A stretch of DNA of 64,000 bases from contig NC_009614.1 of the NCBI RefSeq assembly GCF_000012825.1, positions 4,340,001-4,404,000 of the forward strand, read 5' to 3'. Below the pieces are notes generated by a model. It was not told where the DNA came from. It did not search any database and worked only from the letters and a program-made list of their open reading frames with translations. Made by a program: the position numbers and the translations under genes. Positions 53,914 to 64,000 of the stretch are shown piece by piece. This DNA comes from Phocaeicola vulgatus ATCC 8482. GTDB taxonomy: Bacteria; Bacteroidota; Bacteroidia; Bacteroidales; Bacteroidaceae. How positions within the stretch are numbered: the first letter of the stretch is position 1; each line of letters starts with the position of its first letter.

Positions 53914-54495
53914 ATGACTTACGAAATGCCCAAACTCCCGTATGCAAACAACGGACTCGAACCTGTAATCAGTCAGGCTACTATAGACTACCATTATGGC
54001 AAGCACTTACAAACATACGTAAACAATTTGAACTCTTTGGTTCCGAGTACAGAATTTGAAGGAAAGACCGTAGAGGAAATTGTTGCATCAGCTCCCGACG
54101 GAGCGATATTCAATAACGCCGGACAAGTATTGAACCATACATTATATTTCCTTCAGTTCACCCCCAAACCCAACAAGCATGAACCGTCCGGCAAATTGGC
54201 AGAAGCCATCAACCGGGACTTCGGAAGCTTTGAAAACTTCAAGAAAGAATTCAACGCCGCTTCCACAGGACTGTTTGGTTCGGGCTGGGCTTGGCTTTCT
54301 ATAGACAAGCAAGGAAAACTACATATCACCAAAGAGCCAAACGGAAGCAACCCGTGGCGTGCAGGCCTGAAACCATTGCTGGGTTTCGATGTATGGGAAC
54401 ATGCTTACTATTTGGATTACCAGAACCGCCGTGCAGATCATGTGAACAAGTTATGGGAAATCATTGACTGGGATGTAGTAGAAAAACGTCTATAA
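53914..54495 (+). CDS. sodB: Fe/Mn superoxide dismutase
   Basis: 193 residues from ATG 53914 (the frame is open to 53878, but MTYEMPKLPYANNGLEP is the normal N-terminus). Metal ligands: His in YHYGKHLQTYV (about 27), His in VLNHTLYF (about 74), Asp and His in GFDVWEHAYYLDYQNRR (about 157-161). Residue pattern GSGWAWL and the Gln-bearing N-domain fit the Fe or cambialistic type described for Bacteroides. Confidence 0.94.
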   Translation: MTYEMPKLPYANNGLEPVISQATIDYHYGKHLQTYVNNLNSLVPSTEFEGKTVEEIVASAPDGAIFNNAGQVLNHTLYFLQFTPKPNKHEPSGKLAEAINRDFGSFENFKKEFNAASTGLFGSGWAWLSIDKQGKLHITKEPNGSNPWRAGLKPLLGFDVWEHAYYLDYQNRRADHVNKLWEIIDWDVVEKRL

Positions 54496-54521
54496 AAGAA
54501 CCCTTAACTATACATCATAAT

Positions 54522-54569
54522 AAAGCTGCCTCGCACCCTATTCATTCAGGGAGCGGGGCAATCTGCTTT
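54522..54569. terminator. Stem-loop after sodB
   Basis: AAAGC-T-GCC-T-CGC-A-CCCT pairs with AGGG-A-GCG-G-GGC and GCTTT around a short loop; interrupted but long stem, 26 bp after the stop. U-run is weak on both strands. Confidence 0.5.
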
Positions 54570-54703
54570 AAGATGCAAAGATACAGCAGATATGCATTCA
54601 TCCTTTTACAAGAATAAACAAGCATAATGCAAGATAATCATAAAAAAACATTCTTCCACAAAAAATAAAGCAGTCTGTTGTAGCATTATTCATTTCTTTC
54701 CCA

Positions 54704-54711
54704 TATCTTTG
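54704..54711 (+). promoter_or_regulatory. -7 box of the thiamin operon
   Basis: TATCTTTG, exact match, 10 bp before the TPP riboswitch. Confidence 0.65.
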
Positions 54712-54719
54712 CCATCGTA

Positions 54720-54810
54720 AAACAAAGGGGTGCCCCACGTAAACAGCGGACGGGCTGAGATTATACCCTGTGAACCTGATGCGGTTAGTACCGCCGAAGG
54801 GATTGTTACT
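54720..54810 (+). promoter_or_regulatory. TPP riboswitch (THI element)
   Basis: Contains the conserved core: GGGGTGCC at 54729-54736, CTGAGATTATACCCT (thi box, 54765-54780), GTGAACCTGATGCGGTTAGTAC and GCCGAAGGGATTGT (to about 54807). It lies about 70 bp before thiS, so TPP probably controls translation or termination of the whole operon. Confidence 0.93.
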
Positions 54811-54880
54811 TCTTACCTCATACCATCCGGTCAAAAAGCAACTCTTTGTATTTACAAGTAAATTCATAAACTGATATAGT

Positions 54881-55081
54881 ATGAAACTGACAGTAAACAG
54901 CAAAGAAACCGAAGTAAAGGACGGATGCACCATAGCCGAACTTTCCACCTTTCTGGCACTTCCTGAGAAAGGTATCGCCATAGCGGTAAACAACCGGATG
55001 GTTCCCCGTATAGAGTGGGAGAAATGTGTGTTACACCCCAATGACAGTCTGGTAGTCATTAAAGCTGCATGTGGAGGATAA
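54881..55081 (+). CDS. thiS: Sulfur carrier protein ThiS
   Basis: 66 residues, ubiquitin-like, ending in the required Gly-Gly (KAACGG), which is adenylated by ThiF and thiocarboxylated. First gene after the TPP riboswitch; overlaps thiE by 11 bp. Confidence 0.94.
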   Translation: MKLTVNSKETEVKDGCTIAELSTFLALPEKGIAIAVNNRMVPRIEWEKCVLHPNDSLVVIKAACGG

Positions 55082-55697
55082 GACCGTGGAACTTCAATTC
55101 ATCACTCACTTCACCGACACATATTCCTATTATGATTCCGCACGCATGGCCTTGGAAGGCGGTTGCCGCTGGATCCAGCTACGCATGAAAGACACTCCCG
55201 TTGACGAAGTGGAACGGGAAGCCATACGCCTGCAAGGCTTATGCAAAGACTATGGAGCGACATTTGTCATAGACGACCACGTGGAGTTAGTTAAGAAAAT
55301 TCATGCTGACGGAGTGCATTTAGGAAAAAAGGACATGCCCGTAGCCGAAGCACGGGGAATATTAGGAAAAGAATTCATCATCGGAGGCACCGCCAATACA
55401 TTTGACGATGTAAAGATGCATTACAAAGCCGGAGCTGACTACATCGGCTGTGGCCCGTTCCGTTTTACTACTACAAAAAAGGATCTCTCTCCAGTGCTGG
55501 GACTGGAAGGTTACCGTTCCATTATTCTGCAAATGAAAGAGGCAAATATCCATTTGCCCATCGTTGCTATCGGGGGAATTACTTTGGAAGATATCCCTTC
55601 CATCATGGAAACGGGAATCACCGGTATTGCCTTGAGCGGAACCATACTCCGGGCGAAAGACCCGGTAGCGGAAACTAAACGAATCATGAATTTATAA
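55071..55697 (+). CDS. thiE: Thiamine-phosphate synthase ThiE
   Basis: 208 residues from GTG 55071. TIM barrel with [12 protein letters not shown] (about 30-41, pyrophosphate site), [26 protein letters not shown] (about 65-90), [30 protein letters not shown] (about 124-141) and [12 protein letters not shown]. Joins thiazole phosphate and HMP-PP. A second, shorter relative is at 63117. Confidence 0.93.
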   Translation: MEDKTVELQFITHFTDTYSYYDSARMALEGGCRWIQLRMKDTPVDEVEREAIRLQGLCKDYGATFVIDDHVELVKKIHADGVHLGKKDMPVAEARGILGKEFIIGGTANTFDDVKMHYKAGADYIGCGPFRFTTTKKDLSPVLGLEGYRSIILQMKEANIHLPIVAIGGITLEDIPSIMETGITGIALSGTILRAKDPVAETKRIMNL

Positions 55698-55714
55698 TAA
55701 AATCACAAAATACA

Positions 55715-58197
<2,483 letters not shown>

Positions 58198-58218
58198 ACA
58201 ACTGACTTTGTAAAAACT

Positions 58219-58734
58219 ATGGAAGATTTCAAGAAAGCACTTGAAGGAACTTTAGGAAGAAAACACATAGACAACATAGTAGATCAAGTGGCCAGCTCCC
58301 CCGACCGCTTTGATGCTCTTTATACTCTAACGCAGCATGAAGAAACAAGGATAGCCTGGCGTGCCACTTGGGCTTGTGAAAAACTGAGTTTCCTCCTTCC
58401 TTCCCTATTGATGGATAAAAGGGAGGAACTGATGTTACGGGCCATGCAATGCCCCCACGATGGAACAAGACGCCTGCTACTGAATATCCTTCATCATCTT
58501 CCTGTCCCGAAGCCTGTCAACGCAGCTTTCTTCGATTTCTGCCTTCAAGGTATGCTATCTTCTGCCGAAAGCGCATCCGGACAAGCCGTCTGCATGAAAC
58601 TTGCCTACGACATCTGCCTGGAAGAACCGGAACTGACAGGAGAGCTGAAAGCATATCTGGAAAATATGGAACCGGAATACTATACGGTTGCAGTGCAATG
58701 TGTCCGCAACAACATCCTAAAAAAAATAAGGTAA
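58219..58734 (+). CDS. Helical-repeat hypothetical protein within the thi operon
   Basis: 171 residues, all-helical, HEAT-like pattern: ALYTLTQHEETRIAWRATWACEKL (about 35-58), REELMLRAMQCPHDGTRRLLLNILHHL (about 68-94) and PEYYTVAVQCVRNNILKKI at the end. No enzyme motif. Twenty-one bp after thiC and overlapping the flavin reductase start by one base (TAATG), so cotranscribed. Possibly a binding or scaffold protein; function not known and not a standard thiamin gene. Confidence 0.55.
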   Translation: MEDFKKALEGTLGRKHIDNIVDQVASSPDRFDALYTLTQHEETRIAWRATWACEKLSFLLPSLLMDKREELMLRAMQCPHDGTRRLLLNILHHLPVPKPVNAAFFDFCLQGMLSSAESASGQAVCMKLAYDICLEEPELTGELKAYLENMEPEYYTVAVQCVRNNILKKIR

Positions 58735-59285
58735 TGAAGATATTGATACTCAACGGAAGTCCTCGTTGCCAAGGACTTATCAGCCGAATGCTGGACATCA
58801 TGGCCGAAGAAGCTCGCATACGTGGCGCCGAAGTGGAAGCAATATCCATCCATAAATTGCAGGTACGCCCCTGTACAGGATGCATGGCTTGCCGCAGCCG
58901 GCAGGCCTGTGTCCTACCCGAAGACGATGCGCAGCGCACGCTTCAAAAGATACAATGGGCAGACGTGCTGATTGTCGGATCACCCTGCTATTGGGGAAAC
59001 ATGAACGGACATCTGAAAGTAGTGTTCGACCGCATCGTGTACGGCATGATGGGAGAAAGTCCGAAAGGGATCCCCCAAGCGTTGCATAAAGGCAAGAAAG
59101 CAGTCATCGTAAGCACCTGCTCCACCCCATGGCCGTTCAATATCTGGTTTAACCAGACACGCGGTGTAGTAAAAGCGTTGCGCGAAATTCTGAAGTGGAG
59201 CGGATTCTCTATCAAAGGCCGTTATCCAGAAGGGAGGAACGAAGCAACATCCCGAGCTGACGGAAAGCGACAAAAAGAAATGTAG
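58734..59285 (+). CDS. NADPH-dependent FMN reductase/flavodoxin-fold protein with frameshifted end
   Basis: 183 residues from ATG 58734. Flavodoxin-like fold with ILILNGSPRCQGLISRML (about 3-20, FMN phosphate loop), a CTGCMACRS cysteine motif (about 47-55) and VGSPCYWGNMNGHLKVVFDR (about 81-100). Near 59230 the frame changes: the +1 frame reads QKGGTKQHPELTESDKKKCR to TAG at 59305-59307, which looks like the native tail, so one extra C in TATCCAG is likely. As read the last 17 or so residues are non-native; the core is complete. Cotranscribed with thiC and the helical-repeat gene. Confidence 0.75.
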   Translation: MKILILNGSPRCQGLISRMLDIMAEEARIRGAEVEAISIHKLQVRPCTGCMACRSRQACVLPEDDAQRTLQKIQWADVLIVGSPCYWGNMNGHLKVVFDRIVYGMMGESPKGIPQALHKGKKAVIVSTCSTPWPFNIWFNQTRGVVKALREILKWSGFSIKGRYPEGRNEATSRADGKRQKEM

Positions 59286-59392
59286 AAAAATAATAAGAAA
59301 CTTATAGCTTGAAACCTGTTTAAATGCCGAAAAAGTTTAAATAGGCTCTTATAGAAGCGAAATCATCTTATAGAACTATAACAAAAAAAATT

Positions 59393-60523
59393 ATGTTTTC
59401 AGAAGAACTTGAAAAAATAGATTGGGAAGAAACCACCAAAACCATCTACTCCAAGACCGAAAGTGATGTGCTCCGCGCTCTTGGCAAGGAACATTGCGAT
59501 GTGGACGACTTTATGGCGCTCATCTCCCCCGCAGCAGCAAAATACCTGGAGCCGATGGCGCAACTAAGCAAAAAATATACCGAAGAACGTTTCGGCAAAA
59601 CCATCTCCATGTTTATACCGCTGTATATCACCAACTCCTGCACCAATTCTTGTGTGTATTGTGGTTTCCATATCAGCAACCCGATGGCACGTACCATCCT
59701 CACCCCCGAACAGATTGAAGATGAATACAAAGCCATCAAGAAACTGGGGCCTTTTGAGAACCTGTTACTGGTGACCGGAGAGAATCCGGCAAAAGCCGGA
59801 GTCCCTTATCTGGCTAAAGCTTTGGACATCGCCAAAAAATATTTCAGCAATCTGAAGATAGAGGTAATGCCCCTCAAAGCCGAAGAATATGCCGAACTGA
59901 AAGAACACGGACTGAATGGAGTCATTTGCTTTCAGGAAACTTATAACAAAGCCCGTTATAATATATATCACCCACGCGGGATGAAATCCAAATTCGAGTG
60001 GCGGGTAAACGGCTTCGACCGCATGGGTCAGGCAGGAGTCCACTCCATTGGCATGGGAGTACTTATCGGACTGGAAGAATGGCGCACCGATGTGACCATG
60101 ATGGCTTATCACTTACGCTATCTTCAGAAAAAGTATTGGAAAACCAAATACAGTGTCAACTTCCCCCGTATGCGTCCGGCAGAAAACGGTGGTTTCCAGC
60201 CGAATGTCATCATGAATGATCGTGAGTTGGCACAGCTCACTTTTGCCATGCGTATTTTCGATCACGATGTAGATATCTCCTACTCCACTCGTGAACCGGC
60301 ACAAATCCGCGACAACATGGCAGGGCTAGGAGTGACTACCATGAGTGCTGAAAGCAAAACTGAACCGGGGGGATACTATACCTATCCGCAAGCTTTGGAA
60401 CAATTCCATGTAAGTGATGAGCGTACAGCCGTAGAAGTAGAACACGCACTGAAATCATTAGGAAGGGAGCCAGTATGGAAAGACTGGGATGTTTCTTTTG
60501 ACAAGTTCACGCCAATACGATAG
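59393..60523 (+). CDS. thiH: 2-iminoacetate synthase ThiH
   Basis: 376 residues. Radical SAM motif CTNSCVYCGF (C-x3-C-x2-C, about 83-92), LVTGENPAKAG (about 126-136), CFQETYNKARYNIYHP, GIGVLIGLEEWRTD-type region (GMGVLIGLEEWR) and PRMRPAENGG. Cleaves tyrosine to dehydroglycine for ThiG. It starts 108 bp after the flavin reductase, the largest gap in the operon. Confidence 0.95.
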   Translation: MFSEELEKIDWEETTKTIYSKTESDVLRALGKEHCDVDDFMALISPAAAKYLEPMAQLSKKYTEERFGKTISMFIPLYITNSCTNSCVYCGFHISNPMARTILTPEQIEDEYKAIKKLGPFENLLLVTGENPAKAGVPYLAKALDIAKKYFSNLKIEVMPLKAEEYAELKEHGLNGVICFQETYNKARYNIYHPRGMKSKFEWRVNGFDRMGQAGVHSIGMGVLIGLEEWRTDVTMMAYHLRYLQKKYWKTKYSVNFPRMRPAENGGFQPNVIMNDRELAQLTFAMRIFDHDVDISYSTREPAQIRDNMAGLGVTTMSAESKTEPGGYYTYPQALEQFHVSDERTAVEVEHALKSLGREPVWKDWDVSFDKFTPIR

Positions 60524-60601
60524 ATTTTACCCATATTTTTAAAGGAATGGGGCTGTATAAATGATACAAAGCTCCTTTTTTTCAAATTAACAACAAACAA
60601 A

Positions 60602-61294
60602 GTGGAAAGATATAACCGTCAAATTATTCTCCCTGAATTGGGAGAAAAAGGACAACAACGGCTTCAGCAGGCCAAAGTGCTTATTGTCGGTGTAGGTGGT
60701 CTGGGATCTCCTGTTGCCTTGTACCTGACAGGAGCCGGAGTAGGTACCATCGGATTAATAGACGATGATGTGGTAAGTGTCAGCAACTTGCAACGTCAAG
60801 TACTTTATAGTGAAGCCGAGGTAGGCATGCCCAAAGCTATCCAAGCCAAGAAACGTCTTGAAGCCCTGAACCATGATGTACAAATCAATGCCTATCCCAC
60901 AAGACTGACTAAAGAGAATGCGGATGAAATTATCCGTACCTACGACATCATTATAGATGGATGTGATAATTTCGCTACCCGCTATCTTATCAATGATATC
61001 TGTGTGAAATGGGGAAAAGTTTATGTATATGGTGCCATCCGTGCCTTCGAAGGTCAAGTATCCGTTTTCAATTACCAAGGAGGCCCCGATTACCGCCACT
61101 TTTTCCCCGACGAAACAGAAATGCTATCCATGCCCCATCCGCCCAAAGGAGTATTAGGTGTAACCCCCGGCATAATAGGTTGTGCCGAAGCTGCTGAAGT
61201 GTTGAAGATTATAGGTGAATATGGCGAAGTGTTAAGCGGCAAATTATGGACGATTAACGTAAAAACGATGGAAACCCATCTCATTTCCTTCTAG
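60602..61294 (+). CDS. thiF: ThiF/MoeB-family adenylyltransferase
   Basis: 230 residues from GTG 60602. RYNRQIILPELGEKGQQRL (about 3-21), GVGGLGSPVALYLTGAGVG (about 31-49, ATP loop), DDDVVSVSNLQRQVLY, DGCDNFATRYLIND (about 120-133) and GVLGVTPGIIG. Adenylates the ThiS C-terminus. The two CxxC zinc pairs found in E. coli ThiF/MoeB are absent (first site reads RHFFPDE), as in the zinc-less subgroup. Last gene of the thiamin operon. Confidence 0.9.
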   Translation: MERYNRQIILPELGEKGQQRLQQAKVLIVGVGGLGSPVALYLTGAGVGTIGLIDDDVVSVSNLQRQVLYSEAEVGMPKAIQAKKRLEALNHDVQINAYPTRLTKENADEIIRTYDIIIDGCDNFATRYLINDICVKWGKVYVYGAIRAFEGQVSVFNYQGGPDYRHFFPDETEMLSMPHPPKGVLGVTPGIIGCAEAAEVLKIIGEYGEVLSGKLWTINVKTMETHLISF

Positions 61295-61296
61295 AG

Positions 61297-61391
61297 GAAT
61301 CGAACCGACCCTATTCAAAAGACATTAATTCCTCAATTATGTGCCAACAGTCGAGGCATGACGACATCCGTCGTCCGGCATCGACCGGCAC
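61297..61391. repeat. Two stem-loops after thiF
   Basis: First: GAGGAAT (61296-61302) with ATTCCTC (about 61330-61336). Second: TGTGCC, GTCGA, GACGAC pair in order with GTCGTC, TCGAC, GGCACA around an ATCC loop (61343-61391). Located between convergent thiF and the ATP-grasp gene, so a bidirectional terminator without U-run is possible. Confidence 0.5.
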
Positions 61392-61406
61392 ATGGATAGT
61401 TTGACT

Positions 61407-62531
61407 TTATCCTATAATATGTGGTACAAACTCGGACAAGTTATCTGTAACCTCCATACGATTTTCGCGAATACCGATGCCCGCAGCTTCTCCTCCTATA
61501 ATCCAAGAACCAATAACTGGATATCTGCCACTGTACGCTGTCGGTTCCACATACTCCTGATATACATAAGCTCCAGTGTTATAATCACCCTCCGTTTCAG
61601 CTATACGTACATATTCCTCCCAATCCCGGATATCAACAACGCTTACATTATGACCTTCACGAGAGAAGACCGGTTTTTTACAAAACAATCCCGACCGAGG
61701 GCGCGACAAATAACAAGGAAGCACATAAGGAGAATCCGGAAACAACTCGTACAATGTGGCAAGGATCGCCTTATTGGACATCACCAATTTCCATATCGGC
61801 TCCAACCATTCCATTTCCGCTAGACATCCGTCAGGACTTTCGTCCACCATCCACTCCCACGGATAAAGTTTAAAGCACCGGTTCACTAGTTCACCTGCCG
61901 GATCAAAAAATCGTCCATTTTGCAAATCCAGCGCCTGCATATCCAATACTCGGGTAGAAAACCCAGCCTCCATCGCCGTACTTGCCAGATATTGCAACGT
62001 TCCTGTATCTTCATTATTCTCTAATGCACCAGCAAAATGAATCTCTCCTTTTTTGGGGAAAATATCTTTCCATGACTGCACCAATCCTTCATGAATACCA
62101 TTAAACTGGTCGCATTCCGGAAAAACATCCTCTTTCCATTGCCATTGGATAACAGATGCTTCAAGCAAAGAAGTCGGTGTATCAGCATTGAACTCCAATA
62201 TTTTCGGAGTACCATCCTTGGCTAATATAAAATCAAAACGACCATACAGACTTAACTCATCCGCATCCCAAGAAGCACGGATACGCTCACCAATCTCCTT
62301 CGGAATATTCAATGCACGCTCCATAAATTCCGGGTTATCTTCAATAATGAATTGAGCAGCCTCACAATACAGACGGTACGCCTCATTGGTTGCTTCCTCC
62401 AAACAGGCTGTTTCTTCAGCCGTAAAACGATAATACGCTTCCTCGCGCCAATAATCACCATGAAAATCAAAGCCCAGCGCTTCTATTTTCTCACGGTAGT
62501 CTGAACGTGGCGTAACAGGTATTCTTTTCAT
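61407..62531 (-). CDS. Glutathionylspermidine-synthase-like ATP-grasp protein
   Basis: 374 residues. GSP_synth domain: LYGRFDFILAKDGTPKILEFNADTPTSLLEASVIQW (about 95-130, ATP-grasp metal ligands), GEIHFAG, KAILATLYELFPDSPYVLPCYL and KPVFSREGHNVSVV (about 287-300). Resembles E. coli YgiC/YjfC, which lack the amidase half of the bifunctional enzyme and do not make glutathionylspermidine; they probably ligate a peptide to an amine. It lies 12 bp after a lipoprotein gene, paralleling ygiB-ygiC. Confidence 0.88.
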   Translation of the reverse strand: MKRIPVTPRSDYREKIEALGFDFHGDYWREEAYYRFTAEETACLEEATNEAYRLYCEAAQFIIEDNPEFMERALNIPKEIGERIRASWDADELSLYGRFDFILAKDGTPKILEFNADTPTSLLEASVIQWQWKEDVFPECDQFNGIHEGLVQSWKDIFPKKGEIHFAGALENNEDTGTLQYLASTAMEAGFSTRVLDMQALDLQNGRFFDPAGELVNRCFKLYPWEWMVDESPDGCLAEMEWLEPIWKLVMSNKAILATLYELFPDSPYVLPCYLSRPRSGLFCKKPVFSREGHNVSVVDIRDWEEYVRIAETEGDYNTGAYVYQEYVEPTAYSGRYPVIGSWIIGGEAAGIGIRENRMEVTDNLSEFVPHIIG

Positions 62532-62543
62532 ATCCGCTTCCTA

Positions 62544-62897
62544 TTAACTATGAACACCGGATGAACGGCGTGTTTTCCCAAAAACACTTCCGCTCGATTT
62601 TGATTTTGTAGACGATTTTGCCCCCACATTCACTTTTGAAGGAGCATCCACTTTCATTCCGTTAGCATCTGTCCACGAATCAGATTTAGGATAATAATAA
62701 TGTGTGGTAGAAAGTCCGTTGGCCATAGACGGCATTAATGCCCAACGCATTAGCATAGCGTTATAAATCCAACTGTTTCCCTGATGATCACGGTACTCTT
62801 CTTGATCTTTAGGATTCTCAGGCAATTCCGTTTTTTGCGTACATCCGGCAAGTGCCATCAAACAAAATGCGGCTGCAAGAAATTGTTTTTTATTCAT
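62544..62897 (-). CDS. Small lipoprotein, partner of the ATP-grasp gene
   Basis: 117 residues. Lipobox ALAGC (Cys about 19), then SWIYNAMLMRWALMPSM, tyrosine-rich HYYYPKSDSW and a low-complexity Ser/Lys tail (KSSTKSKSSGS). No catalytic motif. Position before a YgiC-like gene matches the role of YgiB (DUF1190) in E. coli, though sequence similarity is not obvious. Confidence 0.6.
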   Translation of the reverse strand: MNKKQFLAAAFCLMALAGCTQKTELPENPKDQEEYRDHQGNSWIYNAMLMRWALMPSMANGLSTTHYYYPKSDSWTDANGMKVDAPSKVNVGAKSSTKSKSSGSVFGKTRRSSGVHS

Positions 62898-62928
62898 AAT
62901 TCTATCTATTCGTCTTGTTTTATTAGCG

Positions 62929-62936
62929 CAAAAGTA
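62929..62936 (-). promoter_or_regulatory. -7 box of the lipoprotein/ATP-grasp operon
   Basis: Minus strand TACTTTTG fits TAnnTTTG, 32 bp upstream of the ATG. Confidence 0.55.
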
Positions 62937-63087
62937 AATAAAAAACGCCTATTTCATACAGATACACACAGATTATTTAAAACTTTTCCATCGCATGAAT
63001 CACTTTTTCGGGGAAAGTATCCCATTGATTTACAGGTTTATCAAAAATAAATCTATAAATCCACTAGGATTATTACAAATAGGTTGC

Positions 63088-63095
63088 TATCTTTG
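63088..63095 (+). promoter_or_regulatory. -7 box of the second TMP-synthase-like gene
   Basis: TATCTTTG, exact match, 22 bp before the ATG at 63117; gives a very short leader without riboswitch. Confidence 0.6.
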
Positions 63096-63116
63096 CTTAG
63101 CAATTAGTCATAAGGT

Positions 63117-63725
63117 ATGAAGTTAATTCTAATAACGCCCCCCACTTATTTTGTGGAGGAAGATAAAATAATTACAGCTCTTTTCGAGGAGGGACTAGAC
63201 ACACTCCATCTGCGAAAGCCCGGTACAGCACCCATGTTTGCAGAACGTCTGCTAACCCTTATCCCCGAACAATATCACAAACGCATCGTGGTTCACGGAC
63301 ATTTTTATCTGAAAGAGGAATACAAACTGAAAGGAATTCACCTGAACGGTCGTAATCCGAACCTGCCGGAAGGATACAAAGGACATGTCAGTTGTTCTTG
63401 CCATTCGCTAGACGAAGTTAAAGAGCGCAAATCCAGTTGCGATTATGTCTTTCTGAGTCCGGTATTCAATAGCATATCCAAACTAAATTATAACTCGGCA
63501 TACACCGCCGAAGAACTCCGTACCGCCGCCAAAGCAGGCATTATTGACAAAAAAGTCATAGCTTTGGGAGGCATTGACGAAGAAAACTTGCTGGAGGTAA
63601 AGGACTTTGGTTTCGGAGGAGCCGCCATATTGGGCGCCCTTTGGAATAAATTCGATGCGTGTACCGATCGCGATTATCGGTGCGTGATAGAACATTTCCG
63701 GAAATTAAGAGATTTAGCAGACTGA
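63117..63725 (+). CDS. TMP-synthase/TenI-like protein
   Basis: 202 residues. TMP-TENI barrel: GLDTLHLRKPGTAPMFAERLL (about 27-47), KRIVVHGHFYLKEEYKLKGIHLNGRNPNLPEGYKGHVSCSCHS (split along about 58-100), CDYVFLSPVFNSISKLNYNSAY and VIALGGIDEENL. The DD motif that binds pyrophosphate metal in ThiE (IDDH) is replaced by VHGHFY, so it may be a TenI-type thiazole tautomerase instead of a synthase. It stands alone, not under the TPP riboswitch. Confidence 0.8.
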   Translation: MKLILITPPTYFVEEDKIITALFEEGLDTLHLRKPGTAPMFAERLLTLIPEQYHKRIVVHGHFYLKEEYKLKGIHLNGRNPNLPEGYKGHVSCSCHSLDEVKERKSSCDYVFLSPVFNSISKLNYNSAYTAEELRTAAKAGIIDKKVIALGGIDEENLLEVKDFGFGGAAILGALWNKFDACTDRDYRCVIEHFRKLRDLAD

Positions 63726-63845
63726 TTTATCAAAATAATTTAGAATAGAAGCCTAAAAAAACGAAGAATATGCTTCAAACCAAGCATATTACAATAATGA
63801 GAAGTTATTTTTAAATTTCTATTTTTAATTTCTAATTATAATACG

Positions 63846-63853
63846 TACCTTTG
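63846..63853 (+). promoter_or_regulatory. -7 box of prs
   Basis: TACCTTTG, exact match, 37 bp before the prs ATG. Confidence 0.6.
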
Positions 63854-63890
63854 CACGCAAATTAACAAATAGGTAATATCTATTACAAAA

Positions 63891-64000
63891 ATGAGCAAAA
63901 CATCACCTTTTAGGGTATTCTCAGGAACAAATTCGAGATACCTTGCAGAAAAGATTTGCAACAGCCTCGGTTGCAAATTAGGAAACATGAACATCATGCA
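63891..64000 (+). CDS. prs: Ribose-phosphate pyrophosphokinase, N-terminal part
   Basis: The first 36 codons (SPFRVFSGTNSRYLAEKIC, then LGCKLGNMNIM) match the PRPP synthetase N-terminus. The frame is open at the window edge. Makes PRPP from ribose-5-phosphate and ATP. Confidence 0.85.
   Translation, partial: MSKTSPFRVFSGTNSRYLAEKICNSLGCKLGNMNIM

Noticed and set aside
61296-61391. Possible tRNA or tmRNA because of a T-arm-like stretch
   Set aside because: No acceptor, D-arm or anticodon arm can be built around it.

Overview
The window reads as a chromosomal segment of a gut Bacteroidales bacterium, most likely Bacteroides or Phocaeicola of the vulgatus/dorei type. Evidence: two SusC/SusD outer-membrane pairs, Bacteroidetes-type promoters with a TAnnTTTG -7 box ahead of many genes (e.g. 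3472, 47721, 54704, 63846), Bacteroides-type insertion sequences, and a thiSEGC-HF thiamin operon behind a TPP riboswitch. The species is an inference; no rRNA or complete marker gene other than metabolic genes is present.

Accessory half (1-23.3 kb). It holds a CoiA-like nuclease-fold protein, a small secreted protein, the 3' tail of a mobilization relaxase, and a cluster of large inverted repeats. A complete ISL3-type element (3685-5148, 8-bp target duplication) sits in the leader of a susC-susD-crp operon (5201-10138). An IS21-type element follows, whose istA was split by a complete IS982-type element (11808-12839, duplication TAATAA). Next is a polysaccharide-utilisation-like locus: SusC (interrupted by one in-frame TAG), SusD, two secreted phosphodiester-glycosidase paralogues and a divergent secreted PHP phosphodiesterase. 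I read this as a locus for a phosphodiester-containing glycan or glycolipid; this is the most interesting candidate system here. The segment ends with a 3' fragment of ppk1 before an intact ppx, and a remnant of the same ISL3-type element in opposite orientation (23088-23253).

Middle (23.4-35.7 kb). A run of minus-strand genes combines carbohydrate breakdown (alpha-glucan phosphorylase, phosphofructokinase, class I aldolase, phosphoglycerate mutase, methylglyoxal synthase) with stress functions (Hsp20, ferritin, a degenerate ferritin-like gene, Kef-type antiporter, MarC) and a frameshifted ECF sigma factor. A 1.5-kb gene-poor stretch follows, with two near-identical 29-bp palindromes and a likely small RNA.

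Export system (37.2-45.9 kb). tolC, hlyD, LolD-like ATPase and FtsX/MacB permease genes run leftward from a well-formed sigma54 promoter (42944-42959). Divergently, an NtrC-type activator and its histidine kinase are encoded. Repeated GTCCAAAT half-sites and a perfect CGTCCAAT-A-ATTGGACG palindrome lie between them.

Housekeeping right end (46-64 kb). GNAT/nitrilase fusion, glutamine synthetase, six tRNA genes (Gly-GCC and Leu, with a duplicated Gly-Leu unit), nspC, UvrD-type helicase, Fe/Mn superoxide dismutase, the thiamin operon with two extra genes inside it, a glutathionylspermidine-synthase-like ATP-grasp gene with its lipoprotein partner, a second TMP-synthase/TenI gene and the start of prs. 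Four genes (SusC, ECF sigma, ferritin-like, flavin reductase) carry single-site disruptions; whether these are true mutations or assembly errors cannot be settled from sequence alone.
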